From: Beijerinckiaceae bacterium
GTDB taxonomy: Bacteria > Pseudomonadota > Alphaproteobacteria > Rhizobiales > Beijerinckiaceae
Length of the DNA stretch: 64,000 bases
Direction: 5' to 3'
Assembly (NCBI GenBank): GCA_947454485.1
Contig: CANGJJ010000002.1
Location: 248,001-312,000 of the forward strand
Shown here: piece after piece, positions 8,598-15,567 of the stretch
How the letters are laid out: each line of letters starts with the position of its first letter
How positions within the stretch are numbered: the stretch's first letter is position 1
Notes under the pieces: generated by a model
What the model saw: only the letters and a program-made list of their open reading frames with translations
The model's database searches: none
Told to the model about the DNA's origin: nothing
Made by a program: the position numbers and the translations under genes

Positions 8598-9362
8598 ATG
8601 TCCGACTTCGACCGCAACGCTTCTGTCTGGGGGACAGGCGTAGCCCGGGCCGGCGCTGCCGAGATTGACCAGGGCCTGCGCTCTTACATGCTCGGCGTCT
8701 ACAACTACATGACCGTTGGTCTCGCCGTCACCGGTCTGGTTGCGCTGGGCACCAATATGATGGCCACGGGCACCAATGCCGCTGGCAAGATCGCGCTGAC
8801 CCCCTTCGGCCAGCTGATCTATGCCTCGCCGGTGAAGTGGGTGGTCATGTTGCTGCCGCTCGCTTTCGTTTTCTTCTTCAGCTTCCGCATCGATCGCATG
8901 TCGTCCGCTACGGCGCGCAATGTGTTCGTGCTCTTTGCGGCGGCCATGGGTCTCTCGCTGTCCTCGATCATGCTGGTCTATACGGGCCAGTCGATCACGC
9001 GCGCCTTCTTCATCACGGCCGCGACCTTCGGCGCGCTGAGCCTTTATGGCTACACGACGAAGAAGGATCTCTCGGCGATGGGCTCGTTCCTGATCATGGG
9101 CCTTTTTGGCCTCATCATCGCGAGCCTTGTGAACCTGTTCCTGCAGAGCTCGATGATGCAGTTCGTGATCTCGCTGATCTCGGTTGGCATCTTCGCGGGC
9201 CTGACGGCTTGGGATACGCAGCAGATCAAGGAGATGTATTTCGCGGGCGACGATCATGAAGTCGCTACGAAGAAGTCGGTGAATGGCGCTTTGATGCTCT
9301 ATCTCGACTTCATCAACATCTTCACCTCGCTGCTGCAGCTGACGGGTCAGAAGAACGACTAA
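8598..9362 (+). CDS. Bax inhibitor-1 / YccA family membrane protein
   Basis: 254-residue integral membrane protein of the BI-1 (TMBIM) family with about seven helices from residue 30 on. Typical features are RSYMLGVYNYMTVGLAVTG at the first helix, MGLSLSSIMLVYTGQSI and ITAATFGALSLYGYTTKKDL in the middle, and the C-terminal TAWDTQQIKEMY plus GALMLYLDFINIF. Bacterial members are implicated in membrane stress responses or calcium leak; the role here is not determined. ATG 8598 (MSDFDRNAS) follows GGGGA by five bases. An ATG four codons earlier is possible. A strong terminator follows. Confidence 0.92.
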   Translation: MSDFDRNASVWGTGVARAGAAEIDQGLRSYMLGVYNYMTVGLAVTGLVALGTNMMATGTNAAGKIALTPFGQLIYASPVKWVVMLLPLAFVFFFSFRIDRMSSATARNVFVLFAAAMGLSLSSIMLVYTGQSITRAFFITAATFGALSLYGYTTKKDLSAMGSFLIMGLFGLIIASLVNLFLQSSMMQFVISLISVGIFAGLTAWDTQQIKEMYFAGDDHEVATKKSVNGALMLYLDFINIFTSLLQLTGQKND

Positions 9363-9386
9363 GTTCTGGCGCAGCTCAGACATACG

Positions 9387-9414
9387 AAAGGCCCCGTGAA
9401 AACGGGGCCTTTTT
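9387..9414 (+). terminator. Rho-independent terminator after the BI-1 gene
   Basis: Stem AGGCCCCGT / ACGGGGCCT with a GAAA-type loop and a T run on the plus strand, 25 bp after the BI-1 stop. The A tract on the 5' side may let it also work for the converging DUF2794 gene. Confidence 0.9.
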
Positions 9415-9442
9415 CGTTGGTCTTATCTGCGATGAGACAGGC

Positions 9443-9850
9443 TCACGTCACAACGAGCTTCACCTTTTTATCAAGCACGCTGATGACACGCGCCAGCTCA
9501 TGGCCACGGCGCAAGATCAGCCCCGTCTGCGTCACCACTGAATAGGCACCTTGCTTGCGCGCAAGCTTGGGATCTTTCTCGATCCGGTAGAGCGGATATT
9601 CCGATGTGCGCCGATAGATCGAAAAGACCGCACGGGTCGGGGTAAAATCCATCGCATAGTCACGCCATTCACCAGCGGCAACTTTGCGGCCATAAAGATT
9701 GAGAATTTCGCGCAGCTCGAAGCGATCAAAAGCCACCACCGACTGAGACGGAGCCGTGGAGACGGCGGGCGCGGCTGGGCTTGGCACCAAACGCGGCGTC
9801 CACTCAGCGCGTGGGGCTTGTTGGGATGACCCCGTGTCCTGATCGCTCAT
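9443..9850 (-). CDS. DUF2794 family protein
   Basis: 135-residue cytoplasmic protein of the alphaproteobacterial DUF2794 family. A variable, Pro/Ala/Ser-rich N-terminal 40 residues is followed by the conserved core FDRFELREILNLYGRKVAAG, EWRDYAMDF, PLYRIEKDPKLARKQGAYSV and ARVISVLDKKVK. There are no membrane segments and no known catalytic motif; no function is established for the family. It converges on the BI-1 gene. Confidence 0.88.
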   Translation of the reverse strand: MSDQDTGSSQQAPRAEWTPRLVPSPAAPAVSTAPSQSVVAFDRFELREILNLYGRKVAAGEWRDYAMDFTPTRAVFSIYRRTSEYPLYRIEKDPKLARKQGAYSVVTQTGLILRRGHELARVISVLDKKVKLVVT

Positions 9851-10137
9851 AGCTCTCTCCTGCGCCTAATGTGACGAAGGCAAGAGGGTCGGGCAAGGCC
9901 ATTTAAAGCTCATCCGCAGGCCAATGGCTGCGTTGCAGGCTCCATGATTTCGCCTATTTCTGGTCGAACCGAAGCCCTAGTCCCCCTGCATAAGATCCGC
10001 AGTTGCCTCGTAGACCCCATGCGTGGCTTTTCGGATTTGTCAGCCCCCCAGCCCCCCGGGGAGCCCGAATTGGGTCCGTCCGAGACAATCGACCGGCGTG
10101 GAGCGAAAGCTTCCGCCGGTCTTTCATTGCCCCCAAT

Positions 10138-10169
10138 CTTGAATCGCACGCCCTTCACAGCGATATGAG
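10138..10169 (+). promoter_or_regulatory. Sigma-32 (RpoH)-like heat-shock promoter for htpG
   Basis: CTTGAA (10138-10143), 17 bp, then CGATATGAG (10161-10169). The -35 CTTGAA is the alphaproteobacterial RpoH hallmark, and the -10 resembles the CNTATNT-type element with the expected spacing. It lies 52-83 bp before the htpG start, and HtpG is a classical heat-shock protein. Confidence 0.5.
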
Positions 10170-10199
10170 ATGCGCTGCCGCAGAGTCGGCTCATCTCAT
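10165..10199 (+). promoter_or_regulatory. Inverted repeat in the htpG 5' leader
   Basis: ATGAGATG at 10165-10172 and CATCTCAT at 10192-10199 form an 8-bp stem with a 19-nt loop. It overlaps the proposed -10 and the start of the transcript and ends eight bases before the AAAGGGG ribosome-binding site of htpG. It could be an operator or an mRNA hairpin; no known thermometer family is recognisable. Confidence 0.45.
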
Positions 10200-10220
10200 T
10201 GATCGCTAAAGGGGTCCAAA

Positions 10221-12155
10221 GTGACGACCACACTCGACACCGGGACTGGCGCTGGCCACTCCCATGCCTTTCAGGCCGATGTCGCCCGCCTTCTGCATTT
10301 GATGGTGCATTCGATCTATTCAGATCGCGACATCTTTCTGCGCGAACTGATCTCCAATGCCTCCGATGCTTGCGAGAAGCTGCGTTATGAAGCGCTCGCC
10401 AAACCAGAACTTGCAGGCGAAGAGCCTTTCGCCATCACCATCTCACTCGACAAAGACCAAGGCACCCTCACCATCGCCGACAATGGCATCGGCATGAATG
10501 AGGAGGATCTCGTCTCAGCGCTGGGTACGATTGCCAATTCAGGCACGCGCGCCTTCCTTGAGCGCATCGCGGCGCAAGACAAAAGCGACGAGGAGCGCGA
10601 AGAAGAGGGCGGTGCTGGCAAAAGCGGCGCTGATCTCATCGGCCAATTTGGCATCGGTTTTTATTCAGCCTTCATGGTGGCTGATCGCGTCCATGTCGAA
10701 ACGCGCAAGGCTGGCACACAACAGGCCTTCCGCTGGGTCTCTGACGGCAAGGGCTCTTACGAGATCGCACCCCTTGCGCTTGAAGAGGCACCCGCACGCG
10801 GCACGCGTGTCATTCTGCATCTCAACGAAGCCTCCAAAACATATCTTGAGCCGTGGAAGCTTGAGCCCATTATTCGCGAACATTCGGGTGCGGTCGCAAT
10901 CCCTGTCGAATTGCGCGAGAGCGCGGAGGCCGAAACACGCCGCTTGACTGATGGCGGTGCGCTTTGGGCCAAGCCGCGCAGTGAGATCAAGGATGAGGAC
11001 TATGCGGATTTTTATCGCAGCCTCGCCGCGCAATTTGACGACCCCGCACTGACCATTCATTGGCGCGCAGAAGGGCGCCACGAATATACAGTGCTGGCTT
11101 TCGTCCCCGGCTCGCGTCCGCTCGATCTGTTCGATCCAGCCCGCAAAGGTCGCGCCAAGCTTTATGTGCGCCGCGTTCTGATCACGCAGGATGCAGATCT
11201 TTTGCCCGGCTGGTTGCGCTTCATGCGGCTTGTCGTTGATTCAGCCGATCTACCGCTGAATGTCTCGCGCGAAATGATTCAGGAGAGCCCTGTCTTTGCT
11301 GCGATCAAACGCGGCGTGACCAATCGCATTCTGCAAGATCTGACCAAATGCGCCGAGAATGACCAGGAGCGCTATGCCAAGATTTGGGAGGCTTTCGGCC
11401 CCGTCCTGAAAGAAGGCCTTTATGAAGATCCTGAGCGTCGTGACCAATTGTTCAAACTGGCGCGCTTCACCACCACCGAACATGGCGACAAGAGCCGGAC
11501 CTTGGCGGATTATGTGAAGGATCTGAAAGAAAACCAGACCGCGATCTATTATCTCACCGGCGATGATGCGCAGCGCATGGGCATGAGCCCGCAGCTCGAA
11601 GGCTTCCGCGCGCGTGGCATTGAAGTGCTGCTTCTCAGCGATCCTGTCGATGCCTTCTGGGTGTCGACTGCGCTTGGCTATGACGGCAAGCCGTTTAAGT
11701 CGGTGACGCAAGGTGCAGCTGATCTCAAATCCATCGCGCTGAAAGATGGCGCACAAAATCCCGATGTGGAGACAAGCGCCGAAGTTGCAACATGGCTGTC
11801 TTACATGAAGCAAGTGCTTGAGAGCGCCGTCACCGATGTGCGCGCCTCTGATCGCCTGTCAGAAAGCCCCGCCTGTCTTGTGGCTGGTGAACATGGCCCC
11901 GACCGTCGCCTGGAGCGTATCCTCGCACAAGCAGGGCGCGCTGATGTGTCAAAGCCGGTGCTCGAAATCAATCCGCGCCATGATCTTGTCACCCTGCTTG
12001 CAACGCGTTTCAAAGATGCCAGCGACAAAAGCTTGATGGAAGATGCTGCTTGGCTCTTGCTGGATGAAGCACGCTTGATGGATGGCGAAGCTTTGAGCGA
12101 TGCCTCTGCCTTTGCTGCGCGCCTCACCCGCGTTCTCACCAAAGCCGTGCAGTAA
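10221..12155 (+). CDS. htpG: Molecular chaperone HtpG (Hsp90)
   Basis: 644-residue cytoplasmic Hsp90. The GHKL ATP-binding domain (residues about 1-240) shows RELISNASDACEKLRYEAL, DNGIGM, a lid region, and GQFGIGFYSAFMVAD. The middle domain has ADLLPGWLRFMRLVVDSADL followed by LPLNVSREMIQESP (client/catalytic-loop Arg in LNVSREM), and a C-terminal dimerisation domain follows. It starts with GTG 10221, supported by AAAGGGG six bases upstream. The proposed sigma-32 promoter fits its stress role. The stop overlaps the ATG of prmC by one base, an unusual partner; prmC normally follows prfA. Confidence 0.97.
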   Translation: MTTTLDTGTGAGHSHAFQADVARLLHLMVHSIYSDRDIFLRELISNASDACEKLRYEALAKPELAGEEPFAITISLDKDQGTLTIADNGIGMNEEDLVSALGTIANSGTRAFLERIAAQDKSDEEREEEGGAGKSGADLIGQFGIGFYSAFMVADRVHVETRKAGTQQAFRWVSDGKGSYEIAPLALEEAPARGTRVILHLNEASKTYLEPWKLEPIIREHSGAVAIPVELRESAEAETRRLTDGGALWAKPRSEIKDEDYADFYRSLAAQFDDPALTIHWRAEGRHEYTVLAFVPGSRPLDLFDPARKGRAKLYVRRVLITQDADLLPGWLRFMRLVVDSADLPLNVSREMIQESPVFAAIKRGVTNRILQDLTKCAENDQERYAKIWEAFGPVLKEGLYEDPERRDQLFKLARFTTTEHGDKSRTLADYVKDLKENQTAIYYLTGDDAQRMGMSPQLEGFRARGIEVLLLSDPVDAFWVSTALGYDGKPFKSVTQGAADLKSIALKDGAQNPDVETSAEVATWLSYMKQVLESAVTDVRASDRLSESPACLVAGEHGPDRRLERILAQAGRADVSKPVLEINPRHDLVTLLATRFKDASDKSLMEDAAWLLLDEARLMDGEALSDASAFAARLTRVLTKAVQ

Positions 12156-13027
12156 TGGACATGCTCGCGCTCACGCAAGAGACGACGCGCCGAGAGGCCA
12201 TGCGCATTCTCACCGACGCTTTTGCGCGCGCAGGGATTGATGATCCTGCCATCGACGCCCGCCTGCTGCTCTGTGCAGCGGCGGGCTTTGATCATGTGGG
12301 TTTGATTCGCGATCCTGATCTCCCCCTCGATGAGGCTTTGGATGCGGTGACATTGGCTGCACGCCGTCGTTTGATGCGTGAGCCTGTGTCACGCATTTTG
12401 GGCGAGCGCAGCTTTTGGAGTTTCGATCTTCTCGTCACACCCCATGTGCTCGATCCACGTCCCGATACAGAGACCGTTGTGGATGCTGCGCTCGCACTCT
12501 TGGGCGCGCGCCAATCAGAGGCGCTGCGTCTATGTGATCTTGGCACGGGCTCGGGTGCTTTGCTCTGCGCTTTGCTTGATTCGTTTGAAGCAGCACATGG
12601 CACCGGCATTGATCTGTCGCCCGAGGCCTGTTCGGTGGCGCGTGAAAATCTGATTCGCTGCGAGCTTGCCCCGCGCAGTCTGGTGCGCCAAGGCACATGG
12701 GAGGCGGCCCGTCCCGGCCCCTATGATCTGATCGTCTCCAACCCGCCCTATATTCCCTCACGCGATATCGACGCGCTCGATCCTGAAGTGCGCTTGTTCG
12801 ATCCGATGCTAGCCCTTGATGGTGGGCCTGATGGTCTCACCGCCTATCGCGATATTTGCGCATTGCTTCCGCAGCTTCTGGCCCCCGGCGGGCTCGCCAT
12901 TTTCGAAGTTGGGATCGGTCAGGCTGACGATGTCGCGCAATTGATGCAGGCAGCGGGGCTCAGCGAGACGGGCATGCAGGCTGATCTTGCAGGCGTCGGG
13001 CGCGCCGTCTTTGGATGGCTGCGCTAG
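12155..13027 (+). CDS. prmC: Peptide chain release factor N5-glutamine methyltransferase
   Basis: 290-residue SAM-dependent methyltransferase that modifies the Gln of the GGQ motif in release factors RF1/RF2. The N-terminal helical domain includes EPVSRILGERSFWSFDLLV and the domain junction VLDPRPDTE. The Rossmann methyltransferase domain has LCDLGTGSGALLCALL, GIDLSPEA and the catalytic VSNPPYIPS. The C-terminal GGPDGLTAYR motif is typical. The ATG overlaps the htpG stop, so the two are cotranscribed. The usual prfA partner is not in this window; the downstream order prmC-DUF4167-clpB is the usual Rhizobiales order. Confidence 0.95.
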   Translation: MDMLALTQETTRREAMRILTDAFARAGIDDPAIDARLLLCAAAGFDHVGLIRDPDLPLDEALDAVTLAARRRLMREPVSRILGERSFWSFDLLVTPHVLDPRPDTETVVDAALALLGARQSEALRLCDLGTGSGALLCALLDSFEAAHGTGIDLSPEACSVARENLIRCELAPRSLVRQGTWEAARPGPYDLIVSNPPYIPSRDIDALDPEVRLFDPMLALDGGPDGLTAYRDICALLPQLLAPGGLAIFEVGIGQADDVAQLMQAAGLSETGMQADLAGVGRAVFGWLR

Positions 13028-13407
13028 GAAATGGGTTATTTTCGCCCCTCCCCCTTGGCGAATGAGGTAAAAGCGACTAGGTTCTCTTTAGTAAATCGCC
13101 TTGAAGCGGCTGACGCCTGAGCTCTCGACACGTAGAGCAGCGTCCTGAGTGGCTGAACTCCTTAAAAGATAAGCTCAAGTCAGGACTGCTCCGAACGGGA
13201 TTCGTTCTCTCAACAGCACAAGGTGAGTTTTCCAGATTTCGGCGCGTGTGACACGAGCCGAATGCCCATGCGCCACTTGTGGCGAGGGCAATCGAACAGA
13301 CCCTCAGGAGCATGTCTCCGCAAGTGGCGCTGGGGCGCCGGGGGCCGGTTCGTATGTTGTCCGGCACGGCAGAGCCAGCGCCGGCGAGTTGAACCCAAGG
13401 ATCGTCG
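13028..13407 (+). other. Structured leader / intergenic region upstream of the DUF4167 gene
   Basis: 380 bp without a supported protein gene. It can form several hairpins on the plus strand: GCTCT/AGAGC (13121-13138); AGCA-GTCCTGA with TCAGGAC-TGCT (13136-13190); a 13-bp stem 13270-13282 with 13318-13330; an alternative GGCGC-TGGG-GCGCC (13326-13339); and GCCGG/CCGGC (13344-13365). Long conserved-looking pairings this close to a gene for a putative RNA-binding protein suggest a cis-acting leader or a separate small RNA. Confidence 0.45.
13270..13339 (+). ncRNA. Candidate regulatory RNA element with two mutually exclusive stems
   Basis: GCGCCACTTGTGG (13270-13282) pairs with CCGCAAGTGGCGC (13318-13330): 12 Watson-Crick pairs and one G-U. 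The loop contains its own GAGGG/CCCTC helix (13284-13305). The 3' arm's GGCGC (13326-13330) can instead pair with GCGCC at 13335-13339 across a TGGG loop. The two choices cannot coexist, a switch-like layout. It lies 69 bp before the DUF4167 ATG. No known Rfam family was recognised; existence as an RNA is inferred. Confidence 0.4.
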
Positions 13408-14271
13408 ATGAGACCAGGTCAGAACAAGCGTATGCGCGGTCGCAACAACCGCAAAGGCCCGAATCCGCTCACGAGGACCTATGAATCCAACGGTCCGGAC
13501 GTAAAGATCAGAGGCACTGCCCACCACGTTGCGGAGAAATATCTCCAGCTCGCGCGTGACGCCCAATCCTCCGGCGACCCCGTGATGGCCGAGAGCTATC
13601 TCCAGCATGCCGAACATTATTTCCGTCTGATCGCGGCCGCTCAAGCAGCCCAGCAGCAGGCACAGATGGGCTTCAACCGCCCTGATGGCTCGCCCGATCC
13701 AGACGATATGGATGATGATGACGATATCGGCGGCCTGCCCGACCGTTTCGCCTCGCCCGTCGAGCGCTTCCAGCCGCCTGCTTTCGGCAATGGTCAGCAG
13801 CCCTATGCGCCCCAGCAGGGTGGCTTCCCCCAGCAGCAGCCCTATCAGGGCGAGCGCCAGCCCCAGCAGGCAGCGCCCCAAGGCCAGCCGCAGCCCTTCA
13901 TCGAGCGCCCAGCCTTCCCGCAGCAGCAGCAACCCTACCAAGGTGAGCGCCAGCCGCGTGGTGACCGTCCCTATCAGGACCGTAACAACAACCAGCAGGG
14001 TGGTCGCTTCCAGGGTCGCAACAACCGCTTCCGTGGCGAGCAGCAGCCCCGCCCCGAGATGGAGCCTGAGGCAGCCCCCAATGGTCTGCCCGCCTTCATC
14101 ACCTCACCGACCCGCGTGGCCGATCAAGACCAACCAGCCCCCGCTGGCGTTGATGTTGATCAGCAGCATCAAGAGGTCGAGGCCGGTGGCTATCACCTGC
14201 GCCCGCGCCGCCGCAGGCGCCCGCGTGAGGATGGCACTGATGTGCCGCCCGGCGAGAACAACGCAGAATAA
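13408..14271 (+). CDS. DUF4167 domain protein, putative RNA-binding with disordered tail
   Basis: 287 residues. The N-terminal 80 residues are the DUF4167 domain: a basic start (RPGQNKRMRGRNNRKGPNPL) and a helical part (GTAHHVAEKYLQLARDAQ, DPVMAESYLQHAEHYFRLI). The rest is low-complexity, rich in Gln, Pro, Arg and Gly, with two copies of QQQPYQGERQP and RGG/RNN-type patches, ending in a basic RPRRRRRPRED cluster. Such composition is typical of RNA-binding, condensate-prone proteins; no activity is established for the family. ATG 13408 follows AAGGATCG. It sits between prmC and clpB as in many Rhizobiales and is closed by a strong terminator. Confidence 0.88.
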   Translation: MRPGQNKRMRGRNNRKGPNPLTRTYESNGPDVKIRGTAHHVAEKYLQLARDAQSSGDPVMAESYLQHAEHYFRLIAAAQAAQQQAQMGFNRPDGSPDPDDMDDDDDIGGLPDRFASPVERFQPPAFGNGQQPYAPQQGGFPQQQPYQGERQPQQAAPQGQPQPFIERPAFPQQQQPYQGERQPRGDRPYQDRNNNQQGGRFQGRNNRFRGEQQPRPEMEPEAAPNGLPAFITSPTRVADQDQPAPAGVDVDQQHQEVEAGGYHLRPRRRRRPREDGTDVPPGENNAE

Positions 14272-14276
14272 AACAA

Positions 14277-14303
14277 GGGCGGCCCCAGAGGCCGCCCTTT
14301 TCA
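14277..14303 (+). terminator. Rho-independent terminator after the DUF4167 gene
   Basis: GGGCGGCC / GGCCGCCC perfect 8-bp stem with a CCAGA loop followed by TTTTC and a second T-rich stretch, 5 bp after the DUF4167 stop. Confidence 0.92.
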
Positions 14304-14326
14304 TTTTCAGGTAAGTTTATGATCTA

Positions 14327-15337
14327 TCAATAGAACTTGTCGAAATGCAGCTGCGCGGCGGGGACTTTGTGCCCGATCGCCATTTTCATGATCGCATCTG
14401 CCATGGGCGGCGGGCCCGCGAAATAGATCTCATAGTCAGGCAGGCTCTCGCCAAACATCTCGACCGCCAGATCAGGCGCAAAGCCCTTCTTGCCGTCCCA
14501 GCGCGCCGAGTCCGGATGATCGAGATCCGAGATCGCCGAATGGTAGAAGATGCGCTCGCCATAGCCCGGCAGTGCCTTCAAGAAGGTCTCGCCGCAAATA
14601 TCGCGCGGTGTGCGCCCGCCATAGATGAAATGCAGCTTGCGACCGGCCAGCGCCGGCGAGGCGGCAAAAGCCCGCGAGATTGAGACCATGGGCGAGAGGC
14701 CCGAGCCGCCGGCGAGGCAAATCACATCGCGCGCCACATTCTCGCGCAGATAGGCCATGCCATAGGGGCCATCGAGCGTGACCACATCGCCGACCTGCAA
14801 TTTATCGAACAGAGCGCCCGTGGCAGCGCCATTGGGCACTTTGCGGATCTGGAAGTCCCAATGTTCCCCATCGCCCGCATTGGACATGGAATAGGCGCGC
14901 GCGCCCTCAACACCAGGAACGCCGATCAAACCATATTGCCCCGGCAAAAAGCCATTGGGCTTGGCCAGAGCAAAGCGGAATTCGCGAATGTCATGGGTGA
15001 TATCAGCGATGGCGAGCAGCTTGCCCGTGGTGCGGGCGGGCAGGAAGTGGCTCTTATAATCCTCGCGCAGCGGCACTTTGATCGTGCAATTGCCGAGCGG
15101 ACGCGCCTGACAGCCCAGATAGCGGTTGCGCTGCTTGTCGCGCTCATTCCAGCCGGGAGGATTCTCGCGCTCATGCACGACCTCACCCTCCAGAACCTCA
15201 AAGCGGCAATTGCCGCAAGAGCCGACATTGCACTCATAAGGCATGCCCAAACCGGCACGCAGACCAGCCCTCAGCACCGTGTCATCGGCATCGCAGTCGA
15301 AGGTGATATTGGCGCTGGGTATCGTGATCTGAACCAT
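14327..15337 (-). CDS. Oxygenase-type NAD(P)H:ferredoxin reductase (2Fe-2S plus FAD/NAD domains)
   Basis: 336-residue electron-transfer protein of the phenol-hydroxylase/methane-monooxygenase reductase type. The N-terminal plant-type ferredoxin (residues 1-95) has CX4CX2C in YECNVGSCGNCRFEVLEG and the fourth Cys in YLGCQARPLG. The FAD domain has ARAYSMSN. The NAD domain has CLAGGSGLSPMVS and ends FAGPPPMADAI with an aromatic HFDKFY tail. Such proteins feed electrons to di-iron or Rieske oxygenases, yet no oxygenase lies nearby, so the partner is unknown. ATG 15337 follows GGTGGGGAC; in-frame upstream ATGs (15363, 15388) are less likely. It is divergent from clpB. Confidence 0.88.
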   Translation of the reverse strand: MVQITIPSANITFDCDADDTVLRAGLRAGLGMPYECNVGSCGNCRFEVLEGEVVHERENPPGWNERDKQRNRYLGCQARPLGNCTIKVPLREDYKSHFLPARTTGKLLAIADITHDIREFRFALAKPNGFLPGQYGLIGVPGVEGARAYSMSNAGDGEHWDFQIRKVPNGAATGALFDKLQVGDVVTLDGPYGMAYLRENVARDVICLAGGSGLSPMVSISRAFAASPALAGRKLHFIYGGRTPRDICGETFLKALPGYGERIFYHSAISDLDHPDSARWDGKKGFAPDLAVEMFGESLPDYEIYFAGPPPMADAIMKMAIGHKVPAAQLHFDKFY

Positions 15338-15374
15338 TCTGTCCCCACCGATCTTGGAACTCATTCCCTTTCTT

Positions 15375-15414
15375 AAAGCCTCAGCCACAGATGCAAAAGC
15401 CCCAGTGAGGCTTT
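15375..15414. repeat. Inverted repeat between the reductase gene and clpB
   Basis: AAAGCCTCA (15375-15383) and TGAGGCTTT (15406-15414): 9-bp perfect arms, 22-bp spacer, in the 230-bp divergent promoter region. It is a candidate operator or hairpin for either gene; I could not place a convincing heat-shock promoter for clpB. Confidence 0.4.
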
Positions 15415-15567
15415 GTGGGTTTGATCCGCATCAATCCGTGCCGCGCCCCCCTTTCAGGAGCGCATGGCCCTTCCTACATCAATCCTATGGCTGCCTGAGG
15501 GGGCCGCAATTGTGTTGGACGTCGGATGTGCCGCTTCGGGGTACCGCCGAGGGTCAAGGAGGTGCGT

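Larger units (their letters stand above)
9851..10220. other. Divergent intergenic region between DUF2794 and htpG
   Basis: 370 bp without a convincing gene; ORFs here have no recognisable family features. The right third holds a sigma-32-like promoter and a 5'-leader hairpin for htpG. The left part holds C-rich and G-rich blocks (10047-10064) and presumably the DUF2794 promoter, which I cannot place. Confidence 0.5.

Noticed and set aside
10144-10220. ROSE-type RNA thermometer before htpG
   Set aside because: There is a hairpin, but it ends before the Shine-Dalgarno and lacks the ROSE 3' U(U/C)GCU motif that pairs with it.
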